From the NCBI GenBank assembly GCA_963662175.1, contig OY759224.1:28715489-28779488 (forward strand): DNA of 64,000 bases, read 5' to 3'. Both the position numbers and the translations under genes were made by a program. Under the pieces are notes generated by a model. It searched no databases and was not told the DNA's origin. It worked only from the letters and a program-made list of their open reading frames with translations. Origin of the DNA: Aradus depressus (Eukaryota > Arthropoda > Insecta > Hemiptera > Aradidae). Below, in pieces: positions 1-12,200 of this stretch; position 1 is the first letter of the stretch, and every line of letters begins with the position of its first letter.

Positions 1-116
1 ACAGTAAGTGGTTTTACCTTAGGGGGAGCTTCTAGGGGTCCAAGTCTCCAAAATTAATAACAAAAAGTCTGCAGCGCTAATTATGGAAACTGCGGGCTGT
101 GCCCCCGGCAGTCTAT

Positions 117-204
117 CCCCCCCCCCCCCCCCCCCCCCTGGGTTGTCATCAGATAGATTTAATTTTCTGCAACTCACAAACATTTCTATCTGATGACAAC
201 CCTC
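117..204. repeat. Poly-C tract followed by a short perfect hairpin
   Basis: A run of 22 C (117-138) is followed by a 17-nt arm (141-157) whose exact reverse complement is at 185-201, with a 27-nt loop. No coding sense is seen. The hairpin could be the end of a small foldback element. Confidence 0.6.
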
Positions 205-299
205 CAATTATCCAACTAGGTATCTTTAAAATCTCCAATGGAACTTGGTCAAATTGCACATCATTTCATAGTTCTAAAAATTAAAAAGAAGTTTTAAAA

Positions 300-1990
300 G
301 AGATTCCGTCGGAATGAAAACATGAAATTCGGGTGAAAATTCAACCCCCGAATTACTGACCGAATACATAACTTCCCCTATACACCGGAAATAAAAATAG
401 CATATCTTTATACTGTCTTCGAACGCAATTAACCCTATGAATAAGACCATATGTTAATATAAGAAAAGGAAACCGAAAATTAATTGAATTAAGGAAGAAA
501 AAAATCTACTCTTTTCCTCCTAACTCAATTATAATTGAGTTAGGAGGCATTCATTATTTCATGTACATCCTACTTTATATAAAGCCGCCTGTGAATCACT
601 GGATATGTACTTCCCCAGTACAAATTAATCAATTATGTTTTCGCTCTCCCTCCATAGACAATCAACTCTGGGCTAAAAGTCAATATTTAACTTACATAGT
701 GGCTTCTGAATCCTTATACTAAATTTTGTATGTTAAGATTCAGTACATTGGCAGTAATTTGTGACGATCGGCAGTTATCTCTGGTCCCTCTCTCCCCTAT
801 GACCGATTCCGCGGAAAATTAATAGGTACCATCCCTACGGGTTTTTTAATTTAAATATAAAATTTCATGTCGAAAATTCATTACACCGGCAATTATTTGT
901 AACGAGCCCTCTTCTCTGGTTCCTCTCTCCCATATGACCGATTCCGCGGAAAATTAATAGTTGTTATCCCTACGGGGTTTTTAATTTAAATATAAAATTT
1001 CATGACAATAAATTCATTACATCAGCAGTTATTGGAGTTTCTGAGTTAAGCCTCCCCCCGATCCTCTCCTTCCCTTTGCCCGGTTTGGCTGAAAATCAAT
1101 AAGTAAAAGCAAGAATGAATACATTCTAAGTTTTTATATTTTAGTTCTATAAGTTTCCGCTCTCCATCCAAAACCAATAGACCGTTTGATGATATATAAA
1201 GCACCTTTTTTATTGAACACTTATATTGTCTAATTCTACATATGCATGAATGTGTACCCGGTTTCGGCTTACGCCATCGTCAAGCAACAATAGTTCAATA
1301 ATAATGGAGAAAATCAATATTTAAATTATATAGGGGTTTCTGTATCCTCTACCCATGGACGATTTGGCTGAAAATTAATATGTGTCGCCCTTACGGGGTT
1401 CTGGGTACATAGCTGGGGAAGTAAAAATGTCCAGTCGAACAGTCTGCCTGTGAGTCTGTGAACACGGAAACTCTCGATAGAAGGAATGTATCGGCAAGAA
1501 AACTCGATAGGAGGAATGTATCGAACGAAAACTCTCGATAGAAGGAATGTATCGAACGAAATTTCATATGTGTATGCCCCCTTTAAGGACATTTATTAAC
1601 TTTCAGCGGCACCAGCCGAAAAGGAAGGGGGATCAGAGGGGGCTCAACTCAAATTCTACTAACTGCTGATGTAATAAATGTATCATGAAAATTTATATTT
1701 ACATTTAAAATTTCATAAGGATGACACCTATTAATTTTCCGCGAATATTCGAAGGGAGACTCAATTCATATACCTTCAACTATTGACGTTCAATGAGGAT
1801 TCTTCAAAAGTATGTAAGTCAAATATTGAGTTTTAGTCCAAAAGGTAGAATGGCTTTGGAGAGAGAGCGAAAACTTTATAAATTCGTACTGGGGAAGTAC
1901 ATAATGACCAACATGAAATTCCGTTTAAAATTCAACATCGAATTTTAGTGACCGATTAAATAACTTACCGAATACTACTGAATAAAAACG
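300..1990. repeat. Mosaic of CTTCCCC-ended dispersed repeat (family A)
   Basis: Family A is defined here by comparing copies within the window. A full unit starts near acttccccag + aattaatt, passes through a pyrimidine-rich block (cgctctccctcc), has two or three internal modules of about 130-140 bp (each with cattacatcggcagttatta and gctgaaaatcaataggtg), and ends at a hairpin of the form cttcccc-tatac-gtata-ggggaag. Here the plus-orientation pieces are 300-385, 594-1135 and 1300-1420, and the minus-orientation pieces are about 1560-1905. No protein is encoded. The matching CTTCCCC/GGGGAAG ends suggest a non-autonomous DNA element, but the superfamily is unknown. Confidence 0.6.
1195..1300 (-). 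mobile_element. Penelope-like element (PLE) end, degenerate
   Basis: On the minus strand, tgacgatggcgtaagccgaaac is followed by the gaattagacaatataagtg block shared with the PLE ends at 8.1, 13.8, 27.8 and 48.5 kb. The first base of the hammerhead-like CTGACGA core is T here, so a ribozyme would be broken. Confidence 0.5.
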
Positions 1991-1999
1991 AGTCAAAAA

Positions 2000-2245
2000 A
2001 ATTCCACTATATTAATATGAAAAACAAAATCAATTTCGCTGGTAAGAGCATTCTCAAGTGTACAGGATGCAGACTTATGACTGTCATAAGTCTGTATCCT
2101 GTACACTTGAGAATGCTCTAACCAGCGAAATATATTGTGTTTTTCATATAAATATAGTGGCATTTTTTTTGACTCGTTCTAAGTATTTATTCAGTAGTAT
2201 TCGCAATGAACTTCCACAAGATCTCTGGCGAAAACATCTCTGAAT
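2000..2245. mobile_element. Long inverted repeat of a PLE-type terminus
   Basis: The stretch from ccactatatt near 2008 to about 2080 is repeated in inverse orientation up to about 2160, giving arms of roughly 75 bp centred near 2080. The right arm carries the cttgagaatgctc / cagcgaaat motif pair. A related palindrome with the same flank (gactcgttctaagt, attcagtagtatt) is at 49455-49680, so this is a repeat family and not a chance hairpin. Confidence 0.55.
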
Positions 2246-2504
2246 AACTTACCCTTTGGAAAAGTAAAAATGTAAAAGAATGGTTGAAAACTGACAAGAA
2301 TGTAGATTGTAATACCATATCTATTTAAAATAGGATCAAATATTAAGAAGTGAAACGAATTCATATAGAATTATTACAAAATTAATTCATAACATAAAAA
2401 AATAATTTCTTTCTGAATTAAAAAAATTGTTTATTACACTTTTTTGTGGTGAATTTTCAACATTTTTATTATCTGATTACCATTTGTATGTAAAATGAAA
2501 ATAA

Positions 2505-2620
2505 ATTTTATTCTGGGACCGAGGTCCCCTAAAAATAAATAGGTACACGAAAGTTAAAGAAAGAAACAATTAAATAAAATATCAATGAGGCCTAAAAAGA
2601 AAAAACGAAAAACTAACGTA
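2505..2620. repeat. Repeat shared with 58165-58310, probable LINE 3' end
   Basis: The block ttattctgggaccgaggtcc plus about 100 bp of A-rich sequence recurs at 58165-58310 in the same orientation. Both copies start abruptly after a T-rich/A-rich stretch, as 3'-terminal LINE fragments read on the minus strand would. Assignment to a clade is not possible. Confidence 0.45.
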
Positions 2621-3575
2621 AATTACCACTGTGGAGAATATCGTACAATGAATAATATACATATAAATAATTAAATAAACACCTGAACTAAATGGAAAAT
2701 AGATATAATAGTACAATGACGAAAAGGAGATACATTAAAAATATGTAAGGGAGGTGCCAAGACATTATTAACCCTTAAATGCAATAACATAAATAAATAT
2801 TATCTAAAACTATTTGAATATTATTTAATAATAATAAATATCCATGAAAATGTACAGTTAACATTATTGAATTTTAAAGTGTAAGGAAAATAAAAGTGAA
2901 AATCGTCATGACACGAGGAGACCAAAAATTTTTAATAATTTACCGTTGATTAAATTTCAAAAAAATTCATTGATGCCTTCGTAGTTGACATATAATAACA
3001 TTTTGTAAAAAAAAAAAGTAAAAAATGTGATATATTTACCGTCGATTAAATTCAAAAAACTCATTGCTCCTTGACGACTGATCTGAAGTAAGACAAGAGA
3101 CTAAATGCAACAACATATTAACCTCCTCCATTTTGGTATGGAGCCGGAAATGTACCTTCTATAGGCGCGCACAGAAAGTCTATGATTTCAGGATTTTTAT
3201 TATTTATAATAAAAATAATAATTACTTAAAATCATTTTTAATAATATTATAGTAAAAAATATATATATATTTTGTTTTTGTAAAATTTTACAATTTATCA
3301 GGAAATCATTGATAAATCGCTTTTAAGTAGGTTCGCATGATGAAAATACATATTTTTTCTGGTTAAGTATTTTTCATGTCCACAAATAAATTAATTGAAA
3401 ATTAATGGACACAATTAAGTCGTATTATCAATTAATCAAAAGCGGAGAGAAAGAGAGAAAATTAGAAAGAAGGAGAGGGGGTAAACGAAGAAGGGAACGA
3501 ATAAATCCTGAAAATACTTCATTTACGATTTGTTACATAATAAAAAAATACTTTTAAATACATAATAAAAATAAT
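2620..3575. other. AT-rich stretch without recognised features
   Basis: About 950 bp of very AT-rich sequence with short purine runs. No open frame with protein-like composition, no RNA gene and no clear repeat copy was recognised on either strand. Confidence 0.5.
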
Positions 3576-3629
3576 TTATTGGATACTAGCGGTGTAACCC
3601 GGCGAATTCACTATGTTTCTTGTCAATTG

Positions 3630-3893
3630 GTGCTAGTGTTAGTTATTGTGACGGGCTTTAACTGCGAGATTATATCGCTTGCTACCATAGCGCTCTTCCG
3701 TCGCTCTGGTGGACATAAACCCGGCTCTACTGTGAGAGTCAGTCCTAAATTTTGTCTATTCAAGTTTATTCATGAAAGAAGTTTTTTTTAGCTTGGGGAC
3801 CATAGCTCAACGTCCCATCCAAAGGACGGTGTGCTCAAGGTTTTCGAACCAGCGATTTTCAACTCAGTAGGCTAGCCTCTGACGCCCTCAATA
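3630..3893 (-). repeat. tRNA-derived SINE, diverged copy
   Basis: Minus-oriented copy of the window's main SINE. It is recognised by the tail-side block (gggctttaactgcgag, ctggtggacataaac) and by gtcccatccaaaggacgg. The tRNA-like head is worn. Confidence 0.65.
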
Positions 3894-3971
3894 ACAATAA
3901 AGGGTTGTTCTTATGAATACACTCAATAAATCTGTTCAAGGTTACAAAACAGAACTTGGTCCAGATCAACA

Positions 3972-4262
3972 ATAAATTCAGAAGGCACCAGGAGCTCAAG
4001 ATTGCGGATTCGAAACCCGGCCGATGCCCTTAGATTTTTCATCTAGAAGATGAAAAAACCTTGAGCACGTCTAGCTTCGAATGGAACGTTAAGCGATGGT
4101 CCCGAGTCTCTGTCGATGTCAGATACTCGTTAAAAACCACTATCGTAGGTGAATGAACCTAAGTAGACAAAATTTAAGACCCCCACAGTAGAGTCGCGCA
4201 CATATCCACCAGAGTAAAAAAAGAGCGCTCTGTTAGTAGGCGATATGACCTCGAAATTAAAT
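3972..4262 (+). repeat. tRNA-derived SINE, diverged copy
   Basis: Plus-oriented SINE copy. B-box-like ggattcgaaa is followed by the shared body (gcgatggtcccgag, gatactcgttaaa, agagcgctctgttag) and ends near gatatgacctcgaaatta. The A-box part is truncated. Confidence 0.65.
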
Positions 4263-4409
4263 CAATTAAGGAAGGATTGACCAACGATACAATAGGAAGG
4301 ATAGATGAGGCTTGTGGTCGATAAAAAACTAACTTGTACAATTTCTGGCAAGCTTTCAGCACTGAGTGTGCCTTCTTCAGGGTCTGTATTAACATATATA
4401 CATTATCAA

Positions 4410-4955
4410 TAAGGTTATATTAGCTACAGGGAACCTATAGGACCGGAACCCTTCTGCGGGATCTCTAAGAACACCGCAAGGATGGCAATAAATGGTTGGC
4501 TGACCAGGAATCACATCCAGTTCTGGAGAGGGGTCCCAAAGCAAAGACATTCAAAACTCTTTATAGCGGAACCCTCAGAGAAAAGGAGCCGAGAGCTCCT
4601 GAATATGAGCAGAATGGATCTAAGAGCTATGACAGGGCTGATTACAGGACACTGTCATATGAACAAACACCTATACAATATGGGCATCACAAGAAGCCCT
4701 CTGTGCAGGAAATGTGGCGAGGAAAATGAGACTCAGGTCCATATTCTAAGCCAGTGCTGGGCACTAGAAAGCAGATTTTACTGCTTCGGGTCTACCATAC
4801 AGGAACCTAAGCAGGTAATGGAAGGAACCTGCAGAAGAACCCTGGACTTTATGAAAGATACAGGGCTGCTTTAGGGACCAACACAGACAGGGCACACAAT
4901 AGGCCTACTCTGGCCTTGGTGACACAATCAGCACTCGGAAAAAAAAAATATATAT
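4410..4955 (+). pseudogene. LINE ORF2 C-terminal fragment with CCHC motif
   Basis: An open frame through 4874 (ATG at 4482, frame open upstream to about 4410) resembles the region after RNase H in R1/I/Jockey-type LINE polymerases. It has GPEPFCGIS near 4437 and the terminal zinc-knuckle-like CRKCGEENETQVHILSQC (C-x2-C-x8-H-x3-C), preceded by a leucine-rich TGLITGHCHMNKHLYNMGI. A short 3' UTR and an A-rich tail follow to about 4955. There is no reverse transcriptase, so this is a 5'-truncated dead copy. Confidence 0.75.
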
Positions 4956-5091
4956 AACAATAAAACTAGATGTAACTAAACCAACAAACCTACATCTTGA
5001 GCGAATATAACATTATTTACACTATAACGAAATAAACATAAACAATTACTGAATAAAACGTAAATGAAATGAAAAATAAATTATAAAGGAT

Positions 5092-5402
5092 AGTAGAACC
5101 TCGCATAGCGAGCATAATTCGTTCTACAATCTAACACGTAACGCGAAACATTCGTTGAGCGAAACAATCTTTCCCATATACATAAATTATAATGTAAAAT
5201 ACGATAATGCGTACCAAGCCGAAAAAAATACTCATACTCGAAAAAAGACTGATGTAGCATGCGCACAATCCGGCACTTCCTCTCTCCTCGTCACTCGTTA
5301 TGCGAAAAGTCGTTCGTTAAGCGATTCATTTTTCTACAATTTGTTTGACTCGTTATGCGAATTACTCGTTATGAGAGGTGTTCGTTAAGCGAGGTTCCAC
5401 TC
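5092..5402. mobile_element. Short pogo/Tigger-like foldback element (MITE)
   Basis: The left end gtagaacctcgcatagcgag and right end cgttaagcgaggttccac are imperfect inverted repeats, and internal copies of cgttatgcga / cgttaagcga alternate in both orientations. About 310 bp, TA-rich borders, non-coding. Membership of the Tc1/mariner superfamily is inferred from the end sequence and TA context. Confidence 0.6.
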
Positions 5403-5632
5403 TATAAACTAAAAAAACAAAAACGTATTTTATAATTTATTGTTCATTTCATATACTTTTTATTTAATTATAATTGTCTTTATTTCGTTAAAGTGTAAAT
5501 AATTTTAAAGTTATATTCACTCATGATGTGGAATTTTGTTTAGTCACATAAGTTATAGTTATATTGTTATATCTTTAATTAATGCTTATATATTATAACC
5601 TACTGATAATGTATACAGTATGTGTGCCCGAC

Positions 5633-5636
<4 letters not shown>

Positions 5637-5675
<39 letters not shown>
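5637..5675. repeat. (GA)n microsatellite
   Basis: About 19 uninterrupted GA dinucleotides, lying directly at the tail end of the minus-oriented SINE at 5676. Confidence 0.95.
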
Positions 5676-5678
<3 letters not shown>

Positions 5679-5993
5679 ATGACTCATGCCAGGGCTTTAA
5701 CTACGAGGTCATATCGCCTACCATCAGAGCTTTCGTCACTCTGGTGGACATGAGTCCGACTCTACTATGGAAGTCCTAAATTTTGCCTACCCTAAATTTT
5801 TATTCACCTAGGGCAGGGGTCCTTTAACGAGTATCTGACATCGTACAGGCTCGGGACCATTGGTTAACGTCCCACCCGAAGGACGGCATCCCTAAGTTTA
5901 TTTTACCTCCCAGATAAAATAATCTAAGGGCCTCGGCCGGGTTTTGAACCCACGATCTGGAGCTCAGAAGGCAAGCACTGAGCTACTGGCGCC
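5676..5993 (-). repeat. tRNA-derived SINE, near full length
   Basis: Reads on the minus strand from gcgccagtagctcagtgctt (A box) through a B-box-like remnant to the shared tail (gcccgggcatgagtcat family, here gccctggcatgagtcat). The body contains the diagnostic gaaagagctctgatggtag equivalent. It lies just downstream of the last visible GABP-alpha exon. Confidence 0.85.
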
Positions 5994-6203
5994 CACACAT
6001 ATATGTATAATATATATGCCTAATCTCTCGTCCTTTCTCGTTGTTAAAGCTCGGACATGAGTCACAATAACTAACAATTAATGCATGAAATGACTTATTG
6101 ACAGAAATAAATGATTCAGCTCTTAACAATAAGTAGAAGCATTTGCTGAATGTTGATGTAAAATAGAGAAGTATAAAGTGGAATAAAAAGAAAATTAACT
6201 TAC

Positions 6204-9200
6204 CGACAATTTTACACTTTCTGAGAAGCTCCAGATGTGTCCAAAAGGAATTGTCTGTATCTTCGGGTACTTTGGCTTTGAAGACAGAATGTGGCATCTG
6301 GGACAATTGTGCTCCAGTCATTTCCCAGTCGGACAGTTTGATCCCAGTCAAGTTGAACTGACGAACTGCCCAGAGAAGCCAATGGCGAACATGAGCCGAA
6401 CTCCATTCTGATGGATCTGGCCAAACCATAAATCTGGTTTCATTTGCAACTCTTTCAAATACATCCTTCAAGCTAAAAAGTTAACAAGATCCAGAGAACT
6501 TTTTTTTTTTTTCTAACTCATGCCCGGGCTTTAAAGCTCGTACGTAATTACGAGGTCATGTCTTTCCTGACAGAGTTCCTCCGCTGATATCCTCCTATAA
6601 GGTGTATCGAAATTACCTTCTGTTTAATATTTTTATTACTAATATCAATATAAATTTAAATATATATATATATTTATAGTTATTTACTGATATATATTAA
6701 TTCTAGTACAGTAGAGTGTCGATTATCCGAGCTAATGTTGTGTGGGGTGGTTCGGATAATCGAAATTTTTCAGCTACCCAGAACTTGCGATGAATGAAGA
6801 GTCACCACCAAGCTTTATGTTTAATTCCACTGATTTTTCACACAAAATGGGCCCAGATATGGGCTGCCCAGAAGCCCGTTTTCTCATATTTTTACTGCCC
6901 TCCTCACGGTCAAGATTAAGTGCATACCTAGTGATTGAATCAGAATTATTTTTTATTCACATTATCGTTGATTTACCAACACCGAACTAGATAGCTAATG
7001 CCTGACCCGTTTCACGTTTCTTCAACCGCGTAATAATTTCCATTTTATCTTTTAATGAAAGCACCACTCGTTTCCTTTTTGTCGACATGTTGTAAGTTTT
7101 ACTTAAAATATGTGACCACTAACTAATTCAATGTACACCTCACAATGAATGATTTGAAACTGAGAGCATTGACATACATAGACATACAGGTTAGTTCTTA
7201 GTAAACAAATATTGACTGTTTGCCCCGTTAAACTGAATTAATCAAAAAAGTGATATCCCTTATACAGCTAACAACGCTCTTTCTAATAATTAATTAGGCT
7301 TCCATCATGGAAGTTCATGGAAAAATTAATTTGATTTTTTTTTCATGAAACCTGTTCGGATAATTGAACGTTCGGAAAATCGACGCTCTACTGATGTATT
7401 TATTTGTCTTTCTCCTCTACATTTCGTACACTGTGAACTGAGGAAAGGACAGAAGAACGTCCTGAAATATCATCGTCAAAAAGACACTTTTAGAAGAATC
7501 ATAAACAAAATTTATCTTAATTTAAATTATAATTAGGAACTGTAAACACTGTATTTATTATTATTATTATTTTTTATTATTATTGGTATTACTAATCCCA
7601 TGTGTGCCCAACCCTCAGATTTAAAAAATGGTTTATATATACCCACCCTTACCCACGCCCCGATAGGATAGTGGGCTTTAACGAGTACCTGACATTGCAA
7701 AGGCTCGGGAAAATTTCTCAATGTCCCATCAAGAGCAGATTTTGTTTTACCTCGAGCACAGTGGGCAAGAACGCATTCAGCAATACATTTCCCCAACTCA
7801 AATTCATTACAGGGTGTCCTATGTTAAGGTGTGACAAACTTCAGGTATCAATTCTACATCTCATTTGGAACAAAAAATACTCTATTGATATTATTCTGAA
7901 ATCGCTTCGTTTTCTAGTTATTTCACTTTTTTTTCTTTTTTTTTCTATTATCGTATTTTTTTACCTAAAAGTAAACATAACTCCAGTTCTATTTGTGCTA
8001 CAGAAGATCTGAGGGTACCATTGAAAAGGAGACAACATTTTCTTTTAGATAGTTGTGTCACCATATTAGCAACTTCTAAGTTGAGGAACGCGGACATATT
8101 GTGGAAACTTGTAATAAATGAATAAAACTAGTTGTGAACTAGCCGAAACCGGTAGTTGTATATATATATATATATATCTTTAGTGGAATAGACAATATTT
8201 CAAAAATAAGTTTGTTTTATTCATTCACCATATTAGGTTGACCTCATCTCGTTGTGACTTCTGGGGCACAAATGTACAATTTAATACTTCACAAAGTTTT
8301 ATTAAAATTTTCACCTGCATTTTTTTTCTATCCATTTTTTTCAATGCTCCGCTTTCTCTACGGTCAAAAATTTTACGTTCTACAGTCAAAACTACTTAAT
8401 AGAGTATTTTTTGTTCCAAATGAGGTATATAATTGATTCCTGAAGTTTGTCACCCCTTAACATAGGACACCCTGTATAATAAACCAACGCAATTTTGCTT
8501 CTAATTGTAATCAGTCAAAAATGGTTGTAATACAAAACTATTTTATTACGTTGTTATCGATCTCCGTCTTGACGTCTGTTATAAATACATTGTACTCGTC
8601 CCTATTTTGATTACGGTTTTTATATTAGAGAAAAAAAAATTAATAATTTACAATTTATCATGTGTTATAAATAATTAATTCAATTTTTGTTATATCGAGA
8701 AATAGATAGATGACTTAATATCATTCTTAAACAAATTCTTTTGAATACTCACCCTCGGGAATTTTTAATTTATCCAAATCCTTTTTAAAAGACATGTCGA
8801 CGACCCATCGGACCATATCGCTGTTGGAACTAATGTCATCTTCGTCTTCCTCTTCTGTTTCATCTAAAGAACAAAAAAAAAAAAAATTCAATTAATTCAA
8901 AAGCAATTTAAAGTTTCTGAACATTTTGTAATAGGCCATCTCGTAATGAGTATACATATAAAACTAAAAAAAAAATTGGAAATTCCGAATCTAAATATTT
9001 GAATTTGAATACAGGAGGACTTATGTGAATACCGAGAGGGATCTTCTCAGAATTTAACGACAGTGTATGCCCCTAACAATTCAGGAGTATTTTTCTGTTT
9101 CGCCTCCTTTACAGTCTCTTGGGCGAATTGCGTGACAAGTTTCGTGAAGGAGGGAGTCTATCTACGTGCATGTGCGCAACATGCAGCAGAAATCGATTGT

Positions 9201-12200
9201 GAACACCCAAATGATGAATATAATCGACACGAGATTTTCTATATAGGTCCAGAAGCCCGTAATGACGACACCTACTGATTTTCAGTCGAATGGGCCCCAA
9301 AGTGAAGGAGGAATTAGAGAAGGACTTAACTCCAAAACCCTAATAAGGGCCGATAGAACGAATATATAGACACAAAATATTATATCTCGGGTCTTTGGGC
9401 AAAAGGGCTCAAGTCAGCAAATCTGAATTTTAGGAGGGGAATTTTTGAAGGTTTGAAAAATTCCTGCAAATCAGGTAAAACACATTTATGTTACTTGAAA
9501 TATTATTTCAATAAAAGTATTAAATATAAATAAAGTAAAATATTCCAACAATGAGTTGCATTTGGTAAAAATATTTAAATGCACTTGTCCTCTGAATCAC
9601 AAGACTTATTGTGACTTAAGCTCTTTTGCCCAAACACTAGAGAATTGTGGATTTAGAAGCCCGTGAATAGGACTAAGGAGGCATAGAACGAAAGAGGAGT
9701 AATACAAAAATCAAACTGGATTCAAACGATCATAAATAATAACTTTTTGTCAATGGGACGGAAGATATAAAATTCCTGGAAAAGCCAACAGAAAAGTTTT
9801 TTTTAGGTTATCTTCCTCTATTCTATGGCGGGTGAATATGTCGGTTAATTTCTGTTTAAGGTAAAAAATAAATAAATAAGTTTTCCGCTCTCCAGAAACG
9901 AAGGAAACGGTACATAAGACCTAACAGAATCAAGAAAGGTACTGTATCTTCGATTATTATTTTGATTAAGAAGCGGAGACTGTTAAACTTTAATATTGAA
10001 TATCTCATGTCAATGTTCTCGATCAAAAGTTCATTTTTAAGCAATTCGAAATAAAAACGTCGTCGGAGAATCACTAGATATGTACTTCCCCAGCACGAAT
10101 TAATCAAGGCTAAAATTCACAGACTTCCGAATCCTCATACTAAATTGCAATCTCCCTGAAGTCTGTCCTGTTCCCCTGACTCCCAATGAGTTACTTCGTC
10201 CGATAGCAGCCAACATTCACTGGGAATGGCAAAGCATGTGGGACGAAGTGGATATGAACAAGCTAAGAATGTTGAAGCGGAGTGTACAACCCTGGAAGAG
10301 TTCATCGAGGGACAACAGAAGAGAAGAGGTGGAGTGGGAAGGCTCCGGATGGGCCATACCAGACAGAGAGGAGCCCCCGCAGTGTGCCGCCTGCGGCTAC
10401 ACCCTCACTGTCAGACATATCATAGAGGAGTGCCGCGCCTATGAGCATCTCATGGACAAGTACAACATCCCACGCGATCTGTCGGAGGCTCTCGGGGACA
10501 AGTCTGTTATAGACCAATTAATTCCCTTTCTCAAACAATCCGAACTGTACTATAGCATAGAGTATCTTTTATTTATCTATTTGTAATATGATTTGATGCA
10601 TAGTTTTTACTACATTTTTAAAGCTACATTTGAAGGGCGATGATAACCTTGCAGTTTTTTGCCCTTAAAAATCAAATCATATCATACTAAATTGTGTGTC
10701 GGTTATTAGTTACATTATTTCACTTAGGGCAGCTATTAGGTTATTAAGTCGAGCCCCGCTCTGATCCCCCTCCCCTTCGCCTGATTACACTGAAAATTAA
10801 TAGGTGTCATCCTTATAAGGCTCTTGAATTTACATATGAAATTTCGTGTCAATACATTCATTACGACTGTTATTAGAATGTTTATGTTAAGCCTCCCCCT
10901 AATCTCCCTTCCCTTTGGCTGATTTGGCTGAAAATCAATAGGAGGATTCTGGATACATTTCGCATTTCGTGTCGATAAATTCATTCCATCGAGAGATATC
11001 GATTTAACAGACACACGAGTTTTTTTGTTTTATTTTTTGATATGTGGAGAGGACGAAAAACATGAAATACCGTTTAAAACTCCGCAAGAAATTGTTGACC
11101 GATTACATAACTTCCCCTATACTTCGTATAGTTGGGGAAGTAAAGGTTGAGTTCAAAATTTCATATGCCTTAAACTATAGTTAATGGTAAATTAGATGCC
11201 TTGGCGAAAATTGACGGGGTCTCCTTACTTTCCTAATTCCATCTGCGAGAGCCTCTACCCACCGCTCCTGTCCCTGGCGAGGTTTCGCATCTCTGCCATG
11301 GTCTTGCTCCTTTGCTGACCGATGTAGTCCAGATCCATGGATGGATCTGGATGGCTACTTCTGTAGATGCGGCTTACCATTAGAGGCAGACACGGACGTG
11401 GCCTTGCGTCCAGCCCTGGAGGGGGAGATGTAAAGACGGGGGAGATGTAAAGACGGGCGAGACCGGAGCGCCTGAGGGGCATTGTCCAGGAATGGATCGT
11501 GGAAATATGGCAGTGGCGTAGCGATGCCAATGCAAACAATGCGGTCGCATTGGGGCCCTTGCCTTTGGGGGGGCACTTTGCAAGTCGAGGCTCCGAGAAA
11601 AAATTACTTATTTTAAATTTTGTGAAAAAAATGTTAAAAAATTAGACTAATAATTAATGATGAAATTAATATCATCCATATTTTTAATATTCACAATGGC
11701 AATGGCACATATTTTTGCATGTCTGTACCCAGTCAGAAGATGTTCGATTGGAAATGGAAGTGCGAAAATGCGCGCGCACAGTCCACTTGGAGTTACTTCA
11801 ATCACGAATCACTAGAAGGCGTTGATGTACAGGAAGCTATTTCCCAGCTTGTCTCAGGCGCTTGTGTTGATGTCACAGTTAAAAACGGCCGGATTCACCC
11901 GACAGGAAATTTACCACGTGCCGGTGTGTCAACAAGTTTTGTGTTTTTAGTGTAGTTTTGTGTATTAGTGGAAAATTTATTGATTAATGAACATGCAAAC
12001 TGATAGATTTGCTTCAGCAAAATCGAGAAAGAAAAAATTTTAATTTCAAACTTTTCTAGTCTTTCTTTTTTCCACCTGTAATCTGTAATGTATAGTAAAT
12101 GTTCATGTTTTAAATGTAAAAAATTAAATTCAGGGGAGGGGGCCCTCTACCAACTCTTGCATTGGGGCCCAAATTCTCTAGCTATGCTACTGAAATATGG

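Noticed and set aside
1..6200. ETS DNA-binding domain exons of the GABP-alpha gene
   Set aside because: Searched for on the minus strand and not found; they are presumed to lie left of the window.
5983..6471. Extension of the GABP-alpha Pointed exon upstream (LKDVFERV...) and downstream
   Set aside because: The upstream AG is out of phase with the preceding exon, and the downstream extension runs through a GTAAGT donor into intron and SINE sequence.
11105..11145. loxP-like words (tatacttcgtata, tatacgaag) in family A hairpins
   Set aside because: The match is partial, the 8-bp spacer arrangement is absent, and the same hairpin recurs as the end of a dispersed repeat.
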